A DNA stretch of 64,000 nt from Novosphingobium aquimarinum. GTDB taxonomy: Bacteria > Pseudomonadota > Alphaproteobacteria > Sphingomonadales > Sphingomonadaceae. The stretch's first letter is position 1. Each line of letters opens with the position of its first letter. This document shows, in pieces, positions 32,204 through 39,587 of the stretch. A program made the translations under genes and the position numbers. The notes beneath the pieces are model-generated. The model was given only the letters and a program-made list of their open reading frames with translations, was not told the origin of the DNA and did not search any database. Location: contig NZ_WRPO01000004.1 in NCBI RefSeq assembly GCF_009746585.1, positions 124,001-188,000 of the forward strand. Reading direction: 5' to 3'.

Positions 32204-33540
32204 GCTGCTGCCCCCTGTGATGCCATCTGCGGCAATGTCGCCCCGATCAGGCCGTCCGCCTCGAGCCGCCGCGCGAAGGCGACGAGCGCGCCCTCGCCGC
32301 CCGGGGGACCGATCAATTGCAGACCCAGCGGCAGAAGCCCGGGCCGATAGAGCGGTACGGCCAGCGAGGGCAGACCCGCGAACGTGATCGGCTGCGTGTG
32401 AATGCCGAGGTCGGCGCGCGCGGGGCTGGGTTTGCCGTCGATCGTGATCATGGGATCGTCGATGCGCGGCGCGGCGCACGGCGTCGCTGGGGCGAGCAGC
32501 ACGTCGAAGTCGGCCAAAACCTCGTCGAGACGCGCGCGGAACGTCGCCTTGAAGGCCTGCGCTTCGTCGATCAACGCGTCGGGAAGCAGCGCGCCGGCCA
32601 GCAGACGGTCGCGCGTCGCGGGATCGAACGCCATCGCATCGCGCGCGAGTGCTTCGCGATGCAAGCGTCCGCCCTCGCCCGCAGTGATCAGGAACGCCGC
32701 CGAACGCGCGCGGGCGATGTCGGGCAGTTCCACCAAGGGCGCGTCGCTCGCGATGGCGTCGATGGCCGCGAGCTGCGCGGGGTCGGCGTTCTCGCGAAAC
32801 CGTCCGCCCAGTCTGCCGACCCGCAGATCCGTGTCCGGCTCGGACAGGGGGGCGCCTGCCAAGACCGACCATACGAGTGCCATATCGTCGATCCCTTGCG
32901 TAAACGGGCCGACATCGTCGAAGCTTTCCGCAAACGGGAACACGCCTTCGAGCGGCAGAGCGCCATGCGTCGGTTTGATGCCGTATGTGCCGGTCAGGCT
33001 GGCAGGCACGCGGACCGATCCGTTGGTGTCGGAGCCCAGCGAAAACGGCAGCAGTCCTGTCGCCACCACGGCTGCGGAGCCGCCCGAAGAACCGCCGGCG
33101 AGCCGCTCAAGGTCATGCGGATTTCGTGTCGTGCCGTGCAATGCATTTATGGTCGCGAACCCGTAGGCGAACTCGTCCATGTTTAGCGTCGCGACGAGCA
33201 CGGCGCCGGCTTCGCGCAGCCGCCGGACCGCTTCGGCATCGCCCGCCGCCGGCGGTGCGTCGGCATAGAGGCTGGAGCCCGCCGTGGTGGGCAGGCCCGC
33301 GACGTCGAACAGATCCTTCACGCCATATGGCACGCCGGCGAGCGGCCCCGGATCTTCGCCCCGCGCCAATTTCGCATCGACGGCCTTGGCTTCAGCCAAT
33401 GCGCGATCGGTAAGGATGCGAGTCACGGCGACGAGCGGCGAGGCCCGCTCCTCAAGCGCGGCGAGACAGCGAGTCGCAACGTCCGTCGCCGTCGTCTGGC
33501 CTTCGCGCACGGCGCGAGCAATGTCGGAGGCCGGGTTCAC
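32200..33540 (-). CDS. AtzE/HpxX-type amidase (amidase signature family)
   Basis: 446 residues of the Ser-cisSer-Lys amidase family. Catalytic Lys75 lies in GVPYGVKDLFDV, the serine-rich loop AGGSSGGSAA spans about 148-157, and the nucleophile is Ser175 in GSDTNGSVRVPASLTG. The DTNGS form and overall sequence resemble AtzE (1-carboxybiuret hydrolase) and its HpxX relatives. Known AtzE needs the small partner AtzG; an AtzG-like segment is present here, fused to the C-terminus of the upstream transporter. In this pathway it probably acts on oxalurate or another carbamoyl compound, which is inference. It overlaps the transporter stop by 4 bases. Confidence 0.83.
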   Translation of the reverse strand: MNPASDIARAVREGQTTATDVATRCLAALEERASPLVAVTRILTDRALAEAKAVDAKLARGEDPGPLAGVPYGVKDLFDVAGLPTTAGSSLYADAPPAAGDAEAVRRLREAGAVLVATLNMDEFAYGFATINALHGTTRNPHDLERLAGGSSGGSAAVVATGLLPFSLGSDTNGSVRVPASLTGTYGIKPTHGALPLEGVFPFAESFDDVGPFTQGIDDMALVWSVLAGAPLSEPDTDLRVGRLGGRFRENADPAQLAAIDAIASDAPLVELPDIARARSAAFLITAGEGGRLHREALARDAMAFDPATRDRLLAGALLPDALIDEAQAFKATFRARLDEVLADFDVLLAPATPCAAPRIDDPMITIDGKPSPARADLGIHTQPITFAGLPSLAVPLYRPGLLPLGLQLIGPPGGEGALVAFARRLEADGLIGATLPQMASQGAAA

Positions 33541-34676
33541 GCCTTGTCCTCGCGCATGCGCTCGGTATGGCCCGCCAGCAACGTCAGATTGTTCGCCACG
33601 CCCTCCGAGCAGGCCTCGGGGACGGTCAGCGCCTGGGCCTTGGCTGCGACAGCGATCTCTTCCGGCGTCTGCGGCACTTGTGCGGCCGCATCGGACGGCT
33701 CCTCGATCGGATCACGCGCGTAACGGTTGGCGAGCATCGCGCACACGAACAGCTGCAACTGATGGAAGATCATCAAGGGCAGCACGATCATGCCCACCTG
33801 ATCGGGCGCGAAGAGCGCGCCGGCCATCGGCACGCCAGAAACCAGGCTCTTCTTCGAACCGCAGAACAGCAGCACGATCGAGTCTTCGCGCGAGAGCTTC
33901 GCGAGGCGTGCCGCCAGCACGTTCACGCCCATCACGATCGCCAGGATCACCGCGCTCGCCAGCAACAGCAGGCCGAGATCGGCGATATCGAGCACTTTCC
34001 AAATGCCGTTGACTACGGCCGCGCTGAAAGCGGAGAACACCACCAGCAGGATCGAGGCCCGGTCGACCGGCATTAGGATCTTCTTGTTGCGATCGACGAA
34101 GCCGCCGATCAGCGGGCGCAGGAAGTGACCGGCCAAGAAAGGCAGCAGCAGCTGCATCATGATCGAGCGCACTGCACCCCAGTCAAACCCCTGCCCGCCC
34201 TCGGCGGAATGCATGAACACGCCCACCAGCACCGGCGTCAGGAAAATGCCGAGCAAGTTTGACAACGACGCGCTGCATACGGCCGCTGCGACATTGCCGC
34301 GCGCGATCGAAGTGAAGGCGACCGAGGACTGCACCGTCGACGGCAGCAGGGTCAGGAACAGCAGCCCCGAAATCAGCAGCGGATTGGTGAACGGCGCCAG
34401 GATCGGCTGCGCGGCGAGACCCGTCATTGGAAACAGTACGTAAGTGGAAGCTAGCGCCAGCACATGCAGCCGCCAGTTGCCGATCCCTTGCATGATCGCC
34501 GCGCGCGACAGCTTGGCGCCATGGAGGAAGAACAGAAAAGCAATGGCAAGGTCCGCCAGCAGATCGAACGCGTCCGCTGCCGCGCCGCTGACGGGGAACA
34601 GACTCGCCAGTACCACGACCGAAAACAGCCACAGCAAAAACGGGTCGATAAACGACTTGATGGAAGGCCCCCGCAT
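33537..34676 (-). CDS. BASS/YfeH-type transporter with a fused AtzG-like (DUF4089) C-terminal tail
   Basis: 379 residues. Residues 1 to about 322 form a ten-segment SBF-like (bile acid:sodium symporter, YfeH branch) transporter, with FLHGAKLSRAAI, TLLPSTVQSSVAFTSIARGN and FCGSKKSLVSGVPMAGALF as landmarks, ending near MLANRYARDP. A linker (about 323-340) leads to TPEEIAVAAKAQALTVPEAC then SEGVANNLTLLAGHTERM, which looks like the DUF4089/AtzG fold segment. AtzG is normally a separate protein of about 65 residues encoded next to AtzE. Here it precedes the AtzE gene directly and overlaps it by 4 bases. ATG at 34676 has AGAGAGG upstream. It is the first gene of the right-arm operon. Confidence 0.8.
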   Translation of the reverse strand: MRGPSIKSFIDPFLLWLFSVVVLASLFPVSGAAADAFDLLADLAIAFLFFLHGAKLSRAAIMQGIGNWRLHVLALASTYVLFPMTGLAAQPILAPFTNPLLISGLLFLTLLPSTVQSSVAFTSIARGNVAAAVCSASLSNLLGIFLTPVLVGVFMHSAEGGQGFDWGAVRSIMMQLLLPFLAGHFLRPLIGGFVDRNKKILMPVDRASILLVVFSAFSAAVVNGIWKVLDIADLGLLLLASAVILAIVMGVNVLAARLAKLSREDSIVLLFCGSKKSLVSGVPMAGALFAPDQVGMIVLPLMIFHQLQLFVCAMLANRYARDPIEEPSDAAAQVPQTPEEIAVAAKAQALTVPEACSEGVANNLTLLAGHTERMREDKA

Positions 34677-34710
34677 TGCTCGCCTCTCTGCCTAATCCTA
34701 CCCTAGCGAT

Positions 34711-34751
34711 CAAATGCAATGAAGCGCACGCCTGATTGCATAAAATAGAGC
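34711..34751. promoter_or_regulatory. Candidate LysR operator, copy 2, at the head of the right-arm purine operon
   Basis: This element has 34 of 41 positions identical to 11683-11723. It contains a perfect inverted repeat ATGCAAT-N14-ATTGCAT at 34714-34741. It lies 35-75 bases upstream of the BASS-AtzG start codon. On the minus strand TTGCAT (34718-34713) followed after 17 bases by ATTAGG could be the promoter hexamers, which are weak, as expected for an activator-dependent promoter. Confidence 0.68.
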
Positions 34752-34806
34752 GCCCCCGCCGCATTGGAGCCGTGACTCGTTTCGGCGAAACCGCAGCGTG
34801 CTGTGT

Positions 34807-34826
34807 ACCCGCCAAACGGCGCGGGT
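34807..34826 (-). terminator. Possible hairpin after the hydantoinase gene
   Basis: ACCCGC (34807-34812) pairs with GCGGGT (34821-34826) across 8 bases, 40 bases beyond the hydantoinase stop on the minus strand. There is no T-run, so termination is uncertain. If active it would separate the hydantoinase from the operon that begins at 34676. Confidence 0.3.
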
Positions 34827-34865
34827 GCTTCCTCTATCGGCGGCTTGGAGTGCGCAATCCAGCGC

Positions 34866-37800
34866 TCAAGGCGCGCCGTATCCGCCGCCGCCGGGCGTCT
34901 CGATCACGAACACATCGCCGGGCGCCATCGTCACGCTACCGGTCGCACCCAATGTTTCGATCTCGCCGCCGGTCCGCTCGACCCAGTTGCGCGCGACCGC
35001 GCCCGGCGAGCCGCCCGCAAGCCCGGCCGGCGGCACCTTGCGGCGGTTGGCGAGGATCGTCGCGGTCATCGGCGCGAGAAACCGGATGCGGCGTCGCACG
35101 CCATCACCGCCGCAATACTGCCCTGCCCCGCCCGATCCCTCGCGGATCTCGAACGCTTCGAGTAGAACCGGGAAGCGCCATTCGAGCACTTCCGGATCGG
35201 TAATCCGGCTATTGGTCATGTGTGTGTGCACCGCCGAGGTCCCGTCGAAATCCGGGCCGGCGCCCGATCCGCCGCAGATCGTTTCGTAATACTGCCGAGT
35301 CTCATCGCCGAAAGTGAAGTTGTTCATCGTCCCCTGAGCGCCGGCCAGCGTGCCGGTCGCGCCGTAGAGCGCGTCGGTAATGACCTGGCTGGTCTCGACA
35401 TTGCCCGCGACGACCGCCGAGGGCCACGAGGGCGCGAGCAGCGTATGCTCGGGGATGACGAGATCGACCGGCTCGAGGCAGCCGTCGTTCATCGGGATGT
35501 CCTCATCGATCAGCGTGCGCAGAACATAAAGGGTTGCCGCCCGGCAGATCGAGGGCGGAGCGTTGAAGTTGCCCGGATGCTCGCCGCTGCTGCCGGTGAA
35601 ATCGATCCGCGCCCGCCGCGCCGCGCGATCGACGGTGATGGCGACATCGACATGCGCGCCATCGTCCATCTCGCAGCGGAACTTGCCGTCGGGCAACTGA
35701 TCGAGCACCCGGCGCACCGCCTCGGCGGCGTTGTCCTGCACGAAGCGCATGTAGGCGAGCACGGTCGGCAACCCGAAATGCGCGACCATCTTGCGGATCT
35801 CGGCTGCCCCGCGCGCGCATGCGGCGATCTGGGCGCGAACGTCGCCGACGTTGCGGTCCGGATCGCGCGCAGGCCATGAACCGGAACCAAGCGCTTCGCG
35901 AAACGCCTGTTCGCGCAGCCGCCCTTGCTCGACCAGCAGGAAACTGTCGAACAGGATGCCTTCTTCCTCGAGCGAGTGGCTGTCTGCCGGCATCGAACCC
36001 GGCGTCGTCCCGCCGACATCGGCATGATGCCCGCGCGCGGCGACGTAGAAGGAGACCGCACCCGTCTCGTCGAACACCGGCATGACGACGGTGAGGTCGG
36101 GCAAGTGCGTGCCACCGCGATAGGGATTGTTGACCAGGTACACATCGCCAGGCCGCAATCCTCGCGTCGCGGTGGCCTTGTCACGCACCGCGCGCACGCT
36201 GTCGCCCATCGAGCCCAGATGCACTGGCATGTGCGGCGCATTGGCGATCAATGCGCCCGCGCCATCGAACAGCGCGCATGAAAAATCGAGCCGTTCCTTG
36301 ATGTTCACCGAAAGCGCGGTGTTCTGCAGTGCCTGCCCCATCTGCTCGGCGATGGCCATGAACAGGTTGTTGAAGATCTCCAGCCGCACGGGATCGAGCG
36401 CGATGTCGCCGTCGGCAGGGGCTTCGCCAGCGCGCACTTCCAGGCGCGTCATCACGATCTCGCCGCTCTCACGCCACACTAGTGACCAGCCCGGCTCGAC
36501 CACGATCGTCGCCGTCTCGTCGTGGACGATGGCGGGCCCGGCTAAAGTCTTGCCCGGCGCGAGCGCGCGGCGCGGGAGGATGCGCGTGGACTGCGCGGCT
36601 CCGGCCGTGAAGGCCTCGACCTTGCGCTCTTCGGTTTCCGGTTCGTGAACCGCGCCGGTCCCCGCGCGGGCCTGCTCCGGCGGAATGACCAGTTCGAGAG
36701 AGACTGATTCGATAATCAGCGGCACATCCGGGCTGGTGAAGGTGAAGCGCTGTTCGTAGGCCGCCTCGAAACCAGCGCGCACCTCTGCGGCATCAGCCTC
36801 GGGGACTTCGATCGGCGTGTCGGTGCCCTGATAGCGGACCATCAGGCTGCGCCGCACGCGCGCTGCGTCTGTGCGAAAGCCGTGCGGCTCGATATCGCGC
36901 CGTGCCTCGGCTTCGAGCGCGTCGAACAGCGTCGCGGCATGCGCGAGGCTCTCGTCGGCCAACTCGGCTTCGAGCGCCTGTTGACGGACGATCCGCTGGT
37001 CGGCGAGGCCGATGCCGTAGGCCGAGAGCACACCCGACAGCGGATGGACCAGCACCTGCTTCATCCCCAGCGCATCGGCCACCAGGCAGGCATGCTGCCC
37101 CGCCGCGCCCCCGAAGCACGAGAGAACGTAGTCCGCCACGTCGTGCCCTTGCGCGACCGAGATCTTCTTGATCGCGTTGGCCATGGCATCGACCGCGATC
37201 GCGAGGAAACCCTCGGCCAGTTCCTCGGGGCTGCGCGAGGGTAGCCCTGCTGCGGCGATTGCGTCCGCCAGCGCAGCGAAGCGCTCGCGCACCACGCCGA
37301 CATCGATCGGCTGATCGCCGCCGGGCCCGAACACTTGCGGGAAGCAATCGGGCTGCAGCTTGCCCAGCATGACATTGCAGTCGGTGATCGTCAGCGGCCC
37401 GCCGCGCCGATAACAAGCCGGTCCCGGATCCGCGCCCGCCGATTCCGGCCCGACCCGCAGTCGCGCTCCGTCGAACCGGCAGATCGAGCCGCCGCCCGCC
37501 GCGATGGTGTCGATCGCCATCATCGGCACGCGCAGCCGCACGCCCGCGACCACTGTCTCCAGCGTCCGCTCCAGTTCGCCCGCGTAGTGCGAGACGTCGG
37601 TCGAGGTCCCGCCCATGTCGAAGCCGATGACCTTCCCGAAGCCCGCCGCCCTGGCGGTTTCGACCATGCCGACGATGCCGCCCGCCGGCCCCGAGAGGAT
37701 CGCGTCGCGGCCGTGGAAGGCGCCGGTCCCGGCAAGCCCGCCGTTCGACTGCATGAAGGACAAGGGCACCTCGCCGCCCAGCGCCGCATCGACCTGCCGC

Positions 37801-38459
37801 ACGTAGCGGGCCAGCACGGGCGACAAGTAGGCGTCGACCAGCGTCGTATCGCCGCGTCCGACGATCTTCATCAGCGGGCTGACACGGTGGCTCGCCGAGA
37901 CTTGCGCAAAGCCCAGTTCCTCGGCGATCGCCGCGATCCGCGCTTCGTGCTCGGTGAAGCGGTAGCCGTGCATGAGCACAATCGCGGCTGAAGTGCAGCC
38001 CGAAGCCCGCGCTTCAGCGAGATCTTCCCGGACCCGATCTTCGTCGAGCGGCACCAGCACCTCGCCCGATACATCCACGCGTTCGATCGCCTCGATCACG
38101 CGTTGCTCCAACCGATCGGGCAGGACGATCTGCCGATCGAACAGCCGCGGCCGGTTCTGGTAGGCGATGCGCAGGACGTCGCGAAAACCTTGCGTCGTCA
38201 CGAGCACGGTCGGCTCGCCCTGCCGCTCGAGCAGTGCATTGGTGGCGACCGTGGTGCCCATCTTGACGCTGGCGATCGTGGCGGCCGGGATCGGCTCGCC
38301 CGGTTTCAGGCAGAGCGTGTCGCGGATGCCCTGGATCGCCGCATCCTCATACCGTTCGGGATGCGCGGAAAGCAGCTTGCGCGTCTCGACCGCGCCTGCG
38401 GGAGACAGAGCGACGACATCGGTAAACGTGCCGCCGCGATCGATCCAGAAATGCCACAT
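34866..38459 (-). CDS. Fused hydantoinase A/B, 5-oxoprolinase-type ATP-dependent enzyme
   Basis: 1197 residues joining HyuA and HyuB, as in eukaryotic-type 5-oxoprolinases. Residues 1 to about 640 carry the ASKHA ATPase features: WIDRGGTFTDVVAL, MGTTVATNALLER, FMQSNGGLAG, ILSGPAGGIVGMV, GFDMGGTSTDVSHY and AGGGSICRFDG. Residues from about 690 form HyuB, starting DPVRLEIFNNLFMAIAEQMG, with HMPVHLGSMGDSVRAV, HHADVGGTTPGSMPADS and NRRKVPPAGLAGG. Substrate could be 5-oxoproline, or a hydantoin-like ring given the purine neighbours. The gene is 189 bases upstream of the right-arm operon and on the same strand. Family is certain, substrate is not. Confidence 0.88.
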   Translation of the reverse strand: MWHFWIDRGGTFTDVVALSPAGAVETRKLLSAHPERYEDAAIQGIRDTLCLKPGEPIPAATIASVKMGTTVATNALLERQGEPTVLVTTQGFRDVLRIAYQNRPRLFDRQIVLPDRLEQRVIEAIERVDVSGEVLVPLDEDRVREDLAEARASGCTSAAIVLMHGYRFTEHEARIAAIAEELGFAQVSASHRVSPLMKIVGRGDTTLVDAYLSPVLARYVRQVDAALGGEVPLSFMQSNGGLAGTGAFHGRDAILSGPAGGIVGMVETARAAGFGKVIGFDMGGTSTDVSHYAGELERTLETVVAGVRLRVPMMAIDTIAAGGGSICRFDGARLRVGPESAGADPGPACYRRGGPLTITDCNVMLGKLQPDCFPQVFGPGGDQPIDVGVVRERFAALADAIAAAGLPSRSPEELAEGFLAIAVDAMANAIKKISVAQGHDVADYVLSCFGGAAGQHACLVADALGMKQVLVHPLSGVLSAYGIGLADQRIVRQQALEAELADESLAHAATLFDALEAEARRDIEPHGFRTDAARVRRSLMVRYQGTDTPIEVPEADAAEVRAGFEAAYEQRFTFTSPDVPLIIESVSLELVIPPEQARAGTGAVHEPETEERKVEAFTAGAAQSTRILPRRALAPGKTLAGPAIVHDETATIVVEPGWSLVWRESGEIVMTRLEVRAGEAPADGDIALDPVRLEIFNNLFMAIAEQMGQALQNTALSVNIKERLDFSCALFDGAGALIANAPHMPVHLGSMGDSVRAVRDKATATRGLRPGDVYLVNNPYRGGTHLPDLTVVMPVFDETGAVSFYVAARGHHADVGGTTPGSMPADSHSLEEEGILFDSFLLVEQGRLREQAFREALGSGSWPARDPDRNVGDVRAQIAACARGAAEIRKMVAHFGLPTVLAYMRFVQDNAAEAVRRVLDQLPDGKFRCEMDDGAHVDVAITVDRAARRARIDFTGSSGEHPGNFNAPPSICRAATLYVLRTLIDEDIPMNDGCLEPVDLVIPEHTLLAPSWPSAVVAGNVETSQVITDALYGATGTLAGAQGTMNNFTFGDETRQYYETICGGSGAGPDFDGTSAVHTHMTNSRITDPEVLEWRFPVLLEAFEIREGSGGAGQYCGGDGVRRRIRFLAPMTATILANRRKVPPAGLAGGSPGAVARNWVERTGGEIETLGATGSVTMAPGDVFVIETPGGGGYGAP

Positions 38460-38494
38460 GCAGTGCCGTTAGCGCATCGAAGCGCGTGCCGCGA

Positions 38495-38509
38495 GACCGG
38501 AGTCCGGTC
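38495..38509. promoter_or_regulatory. Short inverted repeat upstream of the hydantoinase gene
   Basis: GACCGG (38495-38500) and CCGGTC (38504-38509) are separated by AGT, 36 bases upstream of the hydantoinase start at 38459. It could be an operator or the base of a hairpin; nothing else in the 136-base gap stands out. Confidence 0.25.
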
Positions 38510-38595
38510 ATGCGGCGACTCCGCCCCCGGCCAGCTCCCGAAGGGCGCACGCGACAGACTGCCGATGCCGCGCGACACACGATGATGAGACGCCC

Positions 38596-39585
38596 TTAGG
38601 GGGTGATGCCGTCACCCATCGCACGGGCCAGCACGATCATGAAGCGCGACTCCGCGTCGGTCATGAATTCGAGCGGCTCCCAGCCCCCGGCCAGCAGCAA
38701 GGTCCGGGCCCCGGGCTCGTCGTACTTGTGGCTGTTTTCGGTGTGGACGCTTTCGCCGGCGCGCAAGCTGAAGGTGCGCCCGCAGACCTGGAAGCGAATC
38801 TCGCGCGTCGCTTCGAGATGCATCTCGATCCGGGCGCGATCGGGATTCCACACGGCCTTGTGGCGGATCGCATCGACCGGGATCGTCCCGTCGAGCTCGC
38901 GGTTGATGCGATGAACGAGATTGAGATTGAAGGCGGCGGTCACACCTGCCGCATCGTCATAGGCGGATACCAGGGTTTCGCGATCCTTGATCCGGTCCAT
39001 GCCGATCAGCAGGAGGCTTCCCGAGCCGAGAGTACGGTGCATTTCGCGCAGCAGATCGACCGCCGCATCGGGTTCGAGATTGCCGATCGTCGAACCCGGG
39101 AAGAAGCCGAGCCGCTCATGATCCAGAAGTTCCGACGGGATCGGCACGGGTCGCGTGAAATCGGCCTCGATCGGAAAGACGGGCAATTCGGGATAGCGGC
39201 GCGAAAACCCCTCGCAGGATTCGCGCAGGAAATCGCCCGAGATGTCGATCGGCACGTAAGCGCTCGGCGCGATCCGGTCGAGCAGCAGCGGCGTCTTGGC
39301 GGAACTGCCCGCGCCGAATTCCACGACGATGCGGCCCTCGCCGATCGCTTCGCCGAGCGCGGCGCCATGCTCCTGAAGGGCCGCCACTTCGGCGCGAGTC
39401 GGATAGTATTCGGGCAGGCGCGTAATGTCTTCGAACAGCTGGCTGCCGCGCATGTCGTAGAACCAGCGCGCGGGGATCGCCTTGCGCTCCTGCGCAAGCC
39501 CGGCGAGCACGTCGTCGCGAAAGGGATTTTCGGTTGCGTCGTCTTCGAATGTGATGGCGGGGCGTTCTGCGGCGACAGAGGCCAT
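38596..39585 (-). CDS. egtD: EgtD, L-histidine N-alpha-methyltransferase
   Basis: 329 residues from ATG at 39585, close to the usual 320. The longer open frame upstream lies inside egtB and is excluded. Segments typical of EgtD are IPARWFYDMRGSQLFEDIT, LPEYYPTRAE, and the SAM-binding VVEFGAGSSAKTPLLLD (residues about 87-103), then FFPGSTIGNLEP and MHLEATREI. It methylates histidine three times with SAM to give hercynine, the first step of ergothioneine synthesis. The C-terminal HTENSHKY belongs to the histidine pocket region. It follows egtB by 2 bases, so the pair is one operon. Confidence 0.94.
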   Translation of the reverse strand: MASVAAERPAITFEDDATENPFRDDVLAGLAQERKAIPARWFYDMRGSQLFEDITRLPEYYPTRAEVAALQEHGAALGEAIGEGRIVVEFGAGSSAKTPLLLDRIAPSAYVPIDISGDFLRESCEGFSRRYPELPVFPIEADFTRPVPIPSELLDHERLGFFPGSTIGNLEPDAAVDLLREMHRTLGSGSLLLIGMDRIKDRETLVSAYDDAAGVTAAFNLNLVHRINRELDGTIPVDAIRHKAVWNPDRARIEMHLEATREIRFQVCGRTFSLRAGESVHTENSHKYDEPGARTLLLAGGWEPLEFMTDAESRFMIVLARAMGDGITP

Positions 39586-39587
39586 GG

